From Adlercreutzia sp910585575 (GTDB taxonomy: Bacteria; Actinomycetota; Coriobacteriia; Coriobacteriales; Eggerthellaceae), in the NCBI RefSeq assembly GCF_951801035.1, contig NZ_CATOKT010000005.1: a stretch of DNA of 64,000 bases. One strand, written 5' to 3'. This document shows, in pieces, positions 1 through 7,653 of this stretch. Positions within the stretch are counted from its first letter, which is position 1, and each line of letters begins with the position of its first letter. A program made the position numbers and the translations under genes. Under the pieces are notes generated by a model. That model was given only the letters and a program-made list of their open reading frames with translations, searched no databases and was not told the origin of the DNA.

Positions 1-576
1 GGCTTGGCGCTCCTCGGCCTCAGCAGCCTTGCGCGCCTGACGCTCCTCGGCTTCGGCCGCCTTCTGCGCAGCCTTTTCGGCTTTCTCGGCCTCTTTGGCG
101 GCGCGGACCTCTTCTTTTTGCTGCTGCTTGACGAACTTCTTCTCCAAGCGCTTCTGCTCGCGGTCGCGCTTGCGCTGCTCTTTGGGATCGAGTCCCAAGG
201 TATAGCTGCGGGCGCGGGGGACGTACTCCTCCTCGATGCGCGGCAGCTCGGCGGTGTCACCAGCGGAGTTGTGCGGAACGGGCGGCACATAGGTGGAATC
301 CACCAGTCGCTCAAAGCCCGACAGGTCGGGCACGGCCACCGGGTCGGGCAGCGGTGCGGCGCCCTCTTCCGGGGTGGCGCGCTTCACTTCGGGGCGTGGA
401 ATTTCCGGCACCTTAACAATGGGCGGCACATCGGAGAGCACCTCGCCGCGCCGCTTGGCGTCGGTTGAGGGAGTTTTGATTTCAGGGATATTCATGCGCA
501 CGGGGAACACTTCGCCGCAGTTCTCGCAGAACGGGGCGGCGGAGCGGTTCTCAAATGAGCAGTGGGGGCATTTCAT
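1..576 (-). CDS. Zinc-ribbon protein with charged coiled-coil tail (3' end outside window)
   Basis: The gene runs off the left edge, so only the first 192 residues are visible. It starts at ATG 576 behind a good ribosome binding site (GAGGAGA, about 6 bases upstream). Residues 3-20 form a short zinc ribbon of two Cys-X2-Cys pairs (CPHC and CENC). A Pro-rich linker follows, then from about residue 125 an Ala/Glu/Lys/Arg-rich stretch with heptad character that is probably a coiled coil. I do not recognise a function. Such zinc-ribbon heads are common on uncharacterised actinobacterial proteins. It lies downstream of era on the same strand, 183 bases away, with no obvious terminator between them. 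Confidence 0.7.
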   Translation of the reverse strand, partial: MKCPHCSFENRSAAPFCENCGEVFPVRMNIPEIKTPSTDAKRRGEVLSDVPPIVKVPEIPRPEVKRATPEEGAAPLPDPVAVPDLSGFERLVDSTYVPPVPHNSAGDTAELPRIEEEYVPRARSYTLGLDPKEQRKRDREQKRLEKKFVKQQQKEEVRAAKEAEKAEKAAQKAAEAEERQARKAAEAEERQA

Positions 577-759
577 CTACGTTCTCCTCATATATGGGCA
601 TGTCGAGGGGAATTGTACCTTATAAGCTGCGCTGATTGGTCATTCATAGAGGCCGTATCGACAACAAAACAGGAACAATTGCTCGTTGGCGCACCAACGA
701 AAAGGACCGCGCGCTGATTTCAACGGGCGGTCCGGGCGCTTTCTGCAAATGGGAGCCCC

Positions 760-1713
760 CTAGGCACCCTCGCCATAGCCGAAGCGGCGAATCTGGTTGG
801 CATCGCGGCGCCAGTTTTTCTTCACCTTGACCGACAGATCGAGGAACACCTTCGAGCCCAGGAGAAGCTCCAAATCCTTGCGGGCCTCCGAGCCGATGCG
901 CTTGATGGCTGCTCCGCGCTTGCCGATGATGATGCCCTTCTGGCTGTCACGCTCCACGTAGATGACGGCGAAGATGCGGTAGAGATTCGGCGGCTCGAAC
1001 TCCATCTCCTCGATGCCCACGCCGATGGCATGGGGCACCTCGTCGAAGAAGTTGCGCAGGACCTTCTCGCGGATGAACTCGGCGACGGTTACTTCCAGCG
1101 GCTGGTCGGTTTCCATGTCGCGAGGGAACCACGCGGGGCCCTCGGGCAGCAGGAACTGCACCTCTTCCACGAAGGCGTCGACGTTGCGCCCCGTTTCCGA
1201 GGAGAGCGCCACCATAGCGTCCCAAGAGCACAGCTGCTCGGCTGCCGCGCGCTGGGCGCTGATCTGGGCATCGGTGGCCAGATCGGTTTTGGTGAGCACA
1301 CAGATCTTCGCCGACCCCTTGGCGGCGCGCACCTGCTCGGCCACCCATTCGTCGCCCTTGCCAATGGGCTTGGACGCGTCGATGAGCATGGCCACCACGT
1401 CCACATCCTCCAGGGCTTTGATGGCGCTGGTGTTCAGCTCCTCGCCCAAGGCGTCCTTGGGCTTGTGCAGGCCCGGGGTGTCCACCAGGATCATCTGCAT
1501 CTCGTCAGTGGTGTACACGGCGCGGAAACGATGGCGGGTGGTTTGGGCGGTGTTCGAGGTGATGGCGATCTTCTTGCCCATGATGGCGTTGAGCAGCGTG
1601 GACTTGCCGGCATTCGGGCGTCCCACCAAGGTGACGAATCCGCTTTTGAAGTCAGGATTCGTGGGAAATGAGCCCCCCATGGGGTTCTCGGCGAAGTAGG
1701 CATCCAAGTCCAT
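760..1713 (-). CDS. era: GTPase Era
   Basis: Essential Ras-like GTPase that binds 16S rRNA and assists maturation of the 30S subunit. The 317-residue product has G1 GRPNAGKS near residue 28, G3 DTPGLH, and G4 TKTD, followed by a C-terminal KH domain with the typical GxxG segment IIIGKRGAAIKRIG. The length is normal for Era (about 300). I chose ATG 1713 because it has GAAAGG about 6 bases upstream. A longer frame upstream only overlaps dgkA out of frame and is not plausible protein. It is the last clear gene of phoH-ybeY-dgkA-era, with a 10-base gap to dgkA, matching the usual actinobacterial order. Confidence 0.96.
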   Translation of the reverse strand: MDLDAYFAENPMGGSFPTNPDFKSGFVTLVGRPNAGKSTLLNAIMGKKIAITSNTAQTTRHRFRAVYTTDEMQMILVDTPGLHKPKDALGEELNTSAIKALEDVDVVAMLIDASKPIGKGDEWVAEQVRAAKGSAKICVLTKTDLATDAQISAQRAAAEQLCSWDAMVALSSETGRNVDAFVEEVQFLLPEGPAWFPRDMETDQPLEVTVAEFIREKVLRNFFDEVPHAIGVGIEEMEFEPPNLYRIFAVIYVERDSQKGIIIGKRGAAIKRIGSEARKDLELLLGSKVFLDLSVKVKKNWRRDANQIRRFGYGEGA

Positions 1714-1723
1714 GATGATCCTT

Positions 1724-2221
1724 TCAGGAAAGGGAAACGAGATGGGGAAGGAACACGATGAGGCCGATGATGACCGAGCCTGCGGAGGCCACGAGCACGG
1801 CCCCCGCGCCGGCGTCTTTAGCGGCGCGGGCCAAGGGGTGCCAATGGCTGGTGGCAAGGTCGACCACGGACTCGATAGCGGTGTTGATGATTTCTGCCGT
1901 AGCCACCACCATGATGCACAGCACCAAGGCAAGCCATTCTGCCTGGTTCAACCTCAGGATGAGCCCGAGCGCCACGGCGGCAAGCCCCAAAGCGCCCTGG
2001 ATCTTCAAGTTGCGCTGGGACGTGAAGGCGTAGCGAACGCCCTGGGCGGCGCAGCGAAAGGCGCAGGCCAACGGGAAGCGTCCCTCCCCGCAGGAGCGGC
2101 TCTGGGCGGCAGTGCGCACGGGGTGGTCGGCGCGAGCGTCATCGGCACGCGCGGCGGCAGAGCTTGCGGGTTCGGCCGGCTCCTCCGGTGTAGTAGTCTC
2201 GCGGTGCGCAGAAGACGTCAT
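1724..2221 (-). CDS. dgkA: Diacylglycerol/undecaprenol kinase family protein
   Basis: Small integral membrane lipid kinase. In Gram-positive bacteria this family phosphorylates undecaprenol for cell-wall lipid carrier recycling. The 165-residue protein has a hydrophilic N-terminal extension of about 50 residues, then the family core: a RNLKIQ segment, a membrane helix, the conserved EIINTAIE motif around residues 108-115, and a third helix after AKDAGAGAVL. The core matches the usual 120-130 residues and the extension is the unusual part. It lies between ybeY (9-base gap) and era (10-base gap) and should be co-transcribed. The substrate (diacylglycerol or undecaprenol) cannot be settled from sequence alone. 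Confidence 0.88.
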   Translation of the reverse strand: MTSSAHRETTTPEEPAEPASSAAARADDARADHPVRTAAQSRSCGEGRFPLACAFRCAAQGVRYAFTSQRNLKIQGALGLAAVALGLILRLNQAEWLALVLCIMVVATAEIINTAIESVVDLATSHWHPLARAAKDAGAGAVLVASAGSVIIGLIVFLPHLVSLS

Positions 2222-2230
2222 GAATGCTCG

Positions 2231-2719
2231 CTAGCGGCGCTCGTCGATGGGGGGCAGATTGCGCTCGGACCACTCGCGCAAAAGCTCGGCCTCGCGAGCC
2301 TCCATGATTTCTGCCTCGTCGTCTTCGATGTGGTCGTAGCCGCACAGATGCAGAAGGCCGTGAACCAGCAGCAGGCTGACCTCCTGCTCGAGGGAATTGC
2401 CGTATTCCTGGCTTTGGGCCTCGGCCACGTCGGGGGCGATGATGACGTCTCCCAGCTCGTAGAGCGGACAGGCCGGCCCGTCGGCGGCCGTGATGTCGTC
2501 GGCGATGTTGTCGCATTCGGAGGAGAGCACGTCGGTGGGCCCTTCGATATTGCGGAAGCGCTCATTGAGCTCGGCGATGGTGGCGTTGTCGACGAAGCTG
2601 ACCGACACCTCGGTGTTCAGGGGCTTCCCTTCGCGCTCGAGCACGAACTGCGCCAGATCGTGCAGCGGCATTTCGGTGAGGTCCTCTTCGCGGTAGGGGT
2701 AGGTGATGAGAATTTCCAT
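2231..2719 (-). CDS. ybeY: Endoribonuclease YbeY (rRNA maturation factor)
   Basis: Single-strand endoribonuclease involved in 16S rRNA 3'-end maturation and ribosome quality control. The 162-residue product carries the metal-binding H-X3-H-X5-H signature as HGLLHLCGYDH at about residues 123-133, with an acidic stretch after it. The conserved N-terminal half includes the NATIAELNERFR segment. ATG 2719 lies 4 bases after the phoH stop codon, so translation is probably coupled. phoH-ybeY adjacency is one of the most conserved gene pairs in bacteria and supports the call. Confidence 0.95.
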   Translation of the reverse strand: MEILITYPYREEDLTEMPLHDLAQFVLEREGKPLNTEVSVSFVDNATIAELNERFRNIEGPTDVLSSECDNIADDITAADGPACPLYELGDVIIAPDVAEAQSQEYGNSLEQEVSLLLVHGLLHLCGYDHIEDDEAEIMEAREAELLREWSERNLPPIDERR

Positions 2720-2722
2720 GGG

Positions 2723-3718
2723 CTACTTCGCCTTTCCCGCCGCGCGCTCGTAGGCGGCCACGATGGTGGCGACCAGGGAGTGGCGCACGACGTCTTTACC
2801 GTTTAAATCGCAGAACGCGATATCGTCGATGCCCTCGAGGATGCTGCGCACCTGAACCAGGCCGCTGGTGCCGCGGGGCAAGTCAATTTGGGAGATGTCG
2901 CCCGTGACGACGATTTTCGAGCCGAAGCCCAGACGCGTGAGGGCCATCTTCATTTGCTCGGGCGTGGTGTTCTGCGCCTCATCCAGGATGATGAACGCGT
3001 CGTTGAGCGTACGGCCACGCATGAAGGCTAAGGGCGCGATTTCGATGGTGCCGTTCTCAATGAGGGCGTTGGCGCGCTCCTGGTCGAACATAGAATACAG
3101 CGCGTCGTAGAGCGGACGGATGTAGGGATCCACCTTCTCGAAAAGGGTGCCGGGCAGAAATCCGAGGTTTTCCCCCGCCTCCACAATGGGGCGTGACAGG
3201 ATGATGCGGCCCACTTCCTTGCGCTTGAGAGCCGCCACCGCCATGGCCATGGCCAGGTAAGTTTTACCGGTGCCGGCAGGGCCGATGGCGAAGGTGACGG
3301 TGTTTTCGCGGATGGCGTCGACGTAGTGCTTTTGGCCAGCGGTCTTCGGGCGGATAGCCCGGCCGCGATAGGACAGCAGCACGTCCTCGCGCAGAGCCGT
3401 GGGCGAGAATTCCGCACGGCGCAAAAGCTCGATGGCTCGCTGCACGTAGGGCACATCGGGGGCACTCCCCTCCTGCACCAGCTTGAACACGTCGGTGAAC
3501 AGGGCGGTAAGCTGCTGCACTTCGATGTCGTCGCCCTCGAGGATTACCACGTCGCCGCGCACCGTGATGCGTGCGGCGAAGGCGCGCTCGAGCTCCTGCA
3601 GGATCTCGTCGGCGGTGCCCACCACCAGCGCCATATCCACCCCGGAAGGAGCGGTGAGCGTGACGCGAGCGTGTTCAGACGCCGACGGCCGCTCAGATGT
3701 GTGTTGTTGTTCAGTCAT
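2723..3718 (-). CDS. phoH: PhoH family ATPase (PhoL/YbeZ-like)
   Basis: Cytosolic P-loop ATPase of the PhoH family, usually the partner of YbeY in RNA metabolism. The 331-residue protein has an N-terminal KH-like region (about residues 20-100), then a RecA/helicase-like core with Walker A GPAGTGKT at about residue 146 and Walker B IILDEAQN. The end of the core, with VVTGDISQIDLP, is typical of PhoH. No Shine-Dalgarno sequence precedes ATG 3718. Instead a TACAAT hexamer ends 8 bases before the ATG, so the message may be leaderless. It begins the phoH-ybeY-dgkA-era run. Confidence 0.94.
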   Translation of the reverse strand: MTEQQHTSERPSASEHARVTLTAPSGVDMALVVGTADEILQELERAFAARITVRGDVVILEGDDIEVQQLTALFTDVFKLVQEGSAPDVPYVQRAIELLRRAEFSPTALREDVLLSYRGRAIRPKTAGQKHYVDAIRENTVTFAIGPAGTGKTYLAMAMAVAALKRKEVGRIILSRPIVEAGENLGFLPGTLFEKVDPYIRPLYDALYSMFDQERANALIENGTIEIAPLAFMRGRTLNDAFIILDEAQNTTPEQMKMALTRLGFGSKIVVTGDISQIDLPRGTSGLVQVRSILEGIDDIAFCDLNGKDVVRHSLVATIVAAYERAAGKAK

Positions 3719-3725
3719 GGGCGCT

Positions 3726-3755
3726 ATTGTACCCCATGTTGTGCGTCCGCTCCAA
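3726..3755 (-). promoter_or_regulatory. Putative phoH promoter giving a leaderless mRNA
   Basis: Reading the minus strand, TTGGAG (3750-3755) and TACAAT (3726-3731) are separated by 18 bases. The expected transcription start, 7-8 bases further on, coincides with the A of the phoH ATG at 3718. No ribosome binding site is present, which fits leaderless translation as is common in actinobacteria. Confidence 0.5.
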
Positions 3756-3825
3756 AACCATACGAAGATGTAAGAGAGGAAAGAGGGAAAACGCTGCGGA
3801 CAATGGGTGCGCGGGCGAGAACCCC

Positions 3826-5292
3826 CTACTCCCCCAGCCTCTCCTCGGCCCTCTCGCGGTCAACCAGGTTGATGAGCGCTTGCTGCGAATGCACTTCGCA
3901 CTTGCGGTAGATGCTCTTGATGTGGCTCTTCACCGTTTCGTCCCCTATCACCAGCTCATCGCGGATGTAGGCGCGGTTGCGGCCCCGGGCCAACAGGAGA
4001 AACACGTCGTTTTCGCGGGTGGTCAGGCGATAGCGATGGGCTATCACCTCGCAGGCCTCGTCGAATGAGCGAGCGGAGTCCTCCGCCTGCTCCTGCTCCA
4101 TGGGCTTGATGAACCCCCAGCCCGTGTTCGCCGATCGGTTGCCGAAGACGAACAGGCTGACCAACAAAATGACGAAGATAACGAAGGCCGACAGCATGGC
4201 CTTTCCCAGATCGCCATGGATGAACACGAGGCACAGGTCGGCGCCGATGGAGCCCAAGAGCTGTCCTCCCTGGATGGCCAGCAGTCCCCACCCGGCAATC
4301 CAGGCCGCGGGCACATGCTCGCGCGCCACGAGGGCAGCCCAAAGCGCCCACAGCACAATATAAAAGTATTGGTAGCCCATTTGGTGCACCGCCGTGCCCA
4401 CCACCGACCACGGTTCGTGCATAGGCAGGAACAAAAAGCCGGCGGCCATGAGCGGCAGCGCCACCTGGTAGGTAAGGTGATCGAAGTCCATTTTGAACAC
4501 TGCCGAGGTAACATAGATGGCCACCGTGCCTAAGGCGATAGCGACGATATTGAGCGCGTCACGGAGGTTGATCCACCCGTCCCCAGCCGGCGCGATGAGC
4601 GCTTTCATGGCGCCGAAGGACAGGCCAAAGAAAAACGCCACCACAATCATAAGGACAGGAAGGCGCGCCTCAATGCGCACGTTGCGGTATTTGCGCGGTA
4701 CCGAGGGCAGTTGACGGCGCTGGTGTAGATAGAACCCCATGCCTACCAGCGGCAAGGCGGTTGCGAGTGCCTGGGCCACGAAACTTGGAACGATCATGCA
4801 AAAGCAATAAACCAGTATGGCGACAAGGGTGGCGCTGACGAAGAAGTGGACTACCCGCCACGAGGGCAATTCGGCAAACCGCTCGGCCCACAACATAACG
4901 ATACCGCCGCTTCCCAGGCCGGTCAGCACCGAACCGGCAAGATAGAACGCCGGCACGGTCTCGGCGGAGGCAATATGGGAGAAGTGCGAAATGCAGAAGG
5001 TTCCCACGGCGGTGAGAAAAGCGCACACATAGGGCAGCCACCGCACCTCCGAGAGCGGATTGCGATGACGGGCCAGGAAGAGCAGTGCGCCGATACTCAC
5101 CACGTTCATAAAGAGCGACACCACCCAAAGAGGCTCGAGATGAGTGCTGGGCGCCAGTGCCAAATCGGGCAGCTTCCAGCTTTCTCCGTAGAACAGCGCG
5201 CTCCAGAAGACGCACCAAATCCAGGCCCAGTGGGCTGCAAAGCCGAATACGTCGGGCGAAATCCAAAGCTCCCGTCGCAGTAACTTGTTCAT
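3826..5292 (-). CDS. LuxR-family regulator with polytopic membrane domain
   Basis: A one-component regulator of 488 residues. The first roughly 400 residues form about ten to twelve hydrophobic segments resembling a transporter-like sensor. The C-terminal 65 residues are a LuxR/GerE helix-turn-helix, with the LTTRENDVF start and the ETVKSHIKSIYRK recognition region. This architecture is widespread in Eggerthellaceae, often beside flavoprotein reductase genes. ATG 5292 is chosen over an earlier in-frame ATG at 5325 because GGGAGGGA lies about 6 bases upstream. It is divergent from the Tat flavoprotein at 5586 with 293 bases between, so it is probably that gene's regulator. The ligand is unknown. 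Confidence 0.88.
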   Translation of the reverse strand: MNKLLRRELWISPDVFGFAAHWAWIWCVFWSALFYGESWKLPDLALAPSTHLEPLWVVSLFMNVVSIGALLFLARHRNPLSEVRWLPYVCAFLTAVGTFCISHFSHIASAETVPAFYLAGSVLTGLGSGGIVMLWAERFAELPSWRVVHFFVSATLVAILVYCFCMIVPSFVAQALATALPLVGMGFYLHQRRQLPSVPRKYRNVRIEARLPVLMIVVAFFFGLSFGAMKALIAPAGDGWINLRDALNIVAIALGTVAIYVTSAVFKMDFDHLTYQVALPLMAAGFLFLPMHEPWSVVGTAVHQMGYQYFYIVLWALWAALVAREHVPAAWIAGWGLLAIQGGQLLGSIGADLCLVFIHGDLGKAMLSAFVIFVILLVSLFVFGNRSANTGWGFIKPMEQEQAEDSARSFDEACEVIAHRYRLTTRENDVFLLLARGRNRAYIRDELVIGDETVKSHIKSIYRKCEVHSQQALINLVDRERAEERLGE

Positions 5293-5344
5293 AGAAATCC
5301 CTCCCGGGGAGATTATAGCCATCACGGAATTTGACTACCTTGAT

Positions 5345-5407
5345 CAGGGGCGAAATCGTCTCCCCCTGACAGGGGGATATTGCGGTGACGGGAGGGACTT
5401 CCCCCTG
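5345..5407. promoter_or_regulatory. Four CCCCTG half-sites, including a 7-bp palindrome (candidate operator)
   Basis: Between the divergent LuxR and flavoprotein genes, CAGGGG occurs at 5345-5350 and the perfect inverted repeat TCCCCCT-GAC-AGGGGGA at 5361-5377. Another CCCCCTG lies at 5401-5407. Together there are four CCCCTG half-sites in both orientations within 63 bases, just upstream of the LuxR gene's own start. This is the most likely binding region for the adjacent regulator. The inference rests on position and symmetry only. Confidence 0.45.
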
Positions 5408-5493
5408 TGAACGGGTCGAAAAGCTTTGGATGCTCTGCTTGAATGCAAGTCATCCGCCAGGGCGCCGCATGCAAAGTGGCTGCGTTGACGGCA

Positions 5494-5561
5494 GTCGGAC
5501 TTAGGGAGTTCGTCTTAAAGGGAGGCGAAGTCCGACGACCTGCCGGGTTGTGAACCGGGCA
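5494..5561 (+). promoter_or_regulatory. Two hairpins in the flavoprotein 5' leader
   Basis: A 9-bp perfect inverted repeat (GTCGGACTT at 5494-5502 and AAGTCCGAC at 5528-5536) is followed by a second hairpin, TGCCGGGTT-GTG-AACCGGGCA, at 5541-5561, with one G-G mismatch. The second ends about 10 bases before the strong AAGGAGGA ribosome binding site at 5571-5578. The arrangement suggests mRNA stability or translational control. No U-tract follows, so these are not terminators. Confidence 0.4.
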
Positions 5562-5585
5562 GAGGATCTCAGAAGGAGGACATCT

Positions 5586-7400
5586 ATGTCTGAAGAGAAG
5601 AAGAGCGGTCTTTCCCGTCGCGCATTCTTGGGTATGGGCGCGGTGACCGCTGGCGCGGCCGCCATGGCCGGTCTGGCCGGCTGCGCGCCCCAGGAGCCTG
5701 CAGCTTCCGGCTCCGAGAGCCTGGCCACCACCGGCTCCGGTATGCCCATGGCCGAAAACGGCGCTTCCGCGGGCCCCGACACCCAGGGTCTGCACAGCTG
5801 GGAGATTGCCCCCGAGGCCATCGCCGAGGATCAGATCAAGGGCACCGAGGATACCGACGTGCTGATAATCGGCGCCGGCCTGGGCGGCTGCTGCGCCACC
5901 CTGGCTGCCCTGGAAGAGGGCGCGAAGGTCATCACCATCGACAAGAACCCCGAGACGGTGGTTGCCCGCGGCGTTCACATTGCCGGCTTCCACACCAAGG
6001 TGCAGGAGGACCTGGTGAAGCAGGGCCTGCTGGAGGAGCCCGACTACGTGCACGTGGTGCGTCGTTGGATCAACTGGGCCCAGGGCCGCGTGAAGGAGCC
6101 GCTGCTGTGGGAGTTCGCCCGCAAGAGCGGCGACTGCTTCAACTGGATCTACGACATCGCCAAGGGCCAGGGCCTCGAGGCGCTGCTGTGGGACGGCTAC
6201 TATCACGGCCCCGACTACACCGAGTACCCGGTCACCCACATCTTCTACAAGGAGGGCATGCTGGAGGAGACGGTGAACTTCACGTTCTACCAGGGCTCCG
6301 GCGTGGGTGATGTGTACGGCAACGCCGTGCTGGTGCCGGCTCTGTACGACGCCATTGCCCAAAACGGCGGCGAGATTCGCTGGGAGACCAAGTCCGAGCG
6401 CCTGGTGCGCGATGGCGAGGGCCCGGTGACGGGTGCCATCGTCACCAATGCCGACGGCGACTACATCCAGATCAATGCCAAGTCCGTCATCATCGCCTCC
6501 GGCGACTACGCGGCCGACGACGAGATGTTCCAGTACTACGCCCCCATGACCGCCTACGCCATGGACGCCCGCTACTACAACCCGCCCGAGTGCGACACCG
6601 GCGACATGCACAAGCAGGCCATCTGGATCGGCGGCGCCATGCAGCGCTCCGAGCCCCACGCGGCCGTTATGCACCTCGACTTCGGCGCTGCTTCCTACGG
6701 CTTCCTGCATGTGAACTGGGAAGGCAAGCGCTTCAAGAACGAGGACGTGAACACGCAGTCCAAGTCGGTCACCAAGGCGCTGCAGACGCAGAAGGAAGCC
6801 TGGACCATCTACGACTCCCACGGCCTTGAGCAGGTGAAGGAGCAGATGGACAAGGGTCTGGGCGGCGGCCTGCAGTGGGGCCAGCTGACCCAGCCCGTGG
6901 GCGGCGAGTACAACCTCGAGGCCCAGAAGATCGTGCTCCAGGGCGAGATCGAGAGCGGTCTGACTCAGACTGCCGACACCCTGGAAGAGCTGGCTGAGAA
7001 GATGGGCGTGCCTGCCGAGAACTTCGTGGCCACCGTCGAGCGCTACAACGAGCTGTGCGACCTGGGCAAAGACCTGGACTTCGGCAAGCGTCCCGAGGTG
7101 ATGGGCAAGATTCTGGAGCCGCCGTTCTACGCTGGCAAGCTCGAGGCCGACCTGCTGACCATGTGCGGCGGTCTGCGCACCGATCTGGACACCCACGTGC
7201 TGGACGCCAACGACCAGCCCATCGAGGGCCTGTACGTGTGCGGTTCCGCGGCCGGCGACTTCTTCGGCGCAGGCGACTACCCCACCTACGTGCCCGGCAT
7301 CGGCCATGGCCGCTGCGTGACCTTCGGCCGCATGGCCGGCATCAACGCCGCGGGTGGCAACGCCGCCGAGAAGATTCCGGATCTGGACCTGTTCGCCTAA
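5586..7400 (+). CDS. Tat-exported FAD-binding oxidoreductase (fumarate-reductase-like flavoprotein)
   Basis: An FAD-dependent reductase of the fumarate reductase/succinate dehydrogenase flavoprotein superfamily, 604 residues. The start at ATG 5586 follows an excellent AGGAGGA. The N-terminus has a twin-arginine signal (SRRAFLG, residues 10-16) and a hydrophobic stretch ending in LAGC, so a lipid-anchored extracytoplasmic protein is possible. The Rossmann FAD motif DVLIIGAGLGGCC lies at about residues 91-103. Near the C-terminus, FGAGDYPTYVPGIGHGR replaces the GANRLGGN segment that carries a catalytic Arg in true fumarate reductases. The substrate is therefore probably not fumarate. It has no FMN-binding or haem domain, so it needs an electron donor elsewhere. 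It stands alone between a divergent LuxR regulator and a terminator. Confidence 0.85.
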   Translation: MSEEKKSGLSRRAFLGMGAVTAGAAAMAGLAGCAPQEPAASGSESLATTGSGMPMAENGASAGPDTQGLHSWEIAPEAIAEDQIKGTEDTDVLIIGAGLGGCCATLAALEEGAKVITIDKNPETVVARGVHIAGFHTKVQEDLVKQGLLEEPDYVHVVRRWINWAQGRVKEPLLWEFARKSGDCFNWIYDIAKGQGLEALLWDGYYHGPDYTEYPVTHIFYKEGMLEETVNFTFYQGSGVGDVYGNAVLVPALYDAIAQNGGEIRWETKSERLVRDGEGPVTGAIVTNADGDYIQINAKSVIIASGDYAADDEMFQYYAPMTAYAMDARYYNPPECDTGDMHKQAIWIGGAMQRSEPHAAVMHLDFGAASYGFLHVNWEGKRFKNEDVNTQSKSVTKALQTQKEAWTIYDSHGLEQVKEQMDKGLGGGLQWGQLTQPVGGEYNLEAQKIVLQGEIESGLTQTADTLEELAEKMGVPAENFVATVERYNELCDLGKDLDFGKRPEVMGKILEPPFYAGKLEADLLTMCGGLRTDLDTHVLDANDQPIEGLYVCGSAAGDFFGAGDYPTYVPGIGHGRCVTFGRMAGINAAGGNAAEKIPDLDLFA

Positions 7401-7542
7401 ATGGCGCTTTGGGAACCGGCTCGTCTTAGCGTGGCGATTCTGGGAGTTCCTGTGTAAGAGAGCCTTGACGTTCGGAGGCGGAAGCGTGGTGATCCTCCCT
7501 CCCATCCACGACTCTTTCGCCTGCGCGTCCGCTCAATAGAAT

Positions 7543-7573
7543 GCCCCGTAGCCTTTGGCTGCGGGGCCTTTTC
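7543..7573 (+). terminator. Rho-independent terminator after the flavoprotein gene
   Basis: An 11-bp stem with one G-T pair (GCCCCGTAGCC, loop TTT, GGCTGCGGGGC) spans 7543-7567, followed by CTTTTC. It lies 143 bases past the stop codon of the plus-strand flavoprotein gene. The rest of 7401-7653 shows no further gene. Confidence 0.8.
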
Positions 7574-7653
7574 GTAGGTGAAGGGATCCGCGGCCGAGGC
7601 GGGACGTCTTGTCTCAGCGAGCGAGGTGCCTTGTTGTTTTGCGTCAGAGGCGC

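Noticed and set aside
4..468. A plus-strand hydrophobic open frame at the left edge
   Set aside because: It is the antisense of the Ala/Glu/Lys coiled coil of the minus-strand zinc-ribbon protein, which turns into Leu/Phe-rich sequence when read backwards.
683..700. Hairpin TCGTTGG/CCAACGA after era as terminator
   Set aside because: There is no T-run on the minus strand after the stem, so it may be only a small hairpin within a continuing transcript.
636..830. Small plus-strand open frame between the zinc-ribbon gene and era
   Set aside because: It overlaps the 3' end of era, has no ribosome binding site and no recognisable features.
5322..7505. A 727-codon open frame on the minus strand across the flavoprotein gene
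   Set aside because: It is antisense to a gene with clear Tat, FAD and family motifs. Its composition (His/Val/Gly/Leu-rich, no motif) is the mirror of high-GC codon bias.
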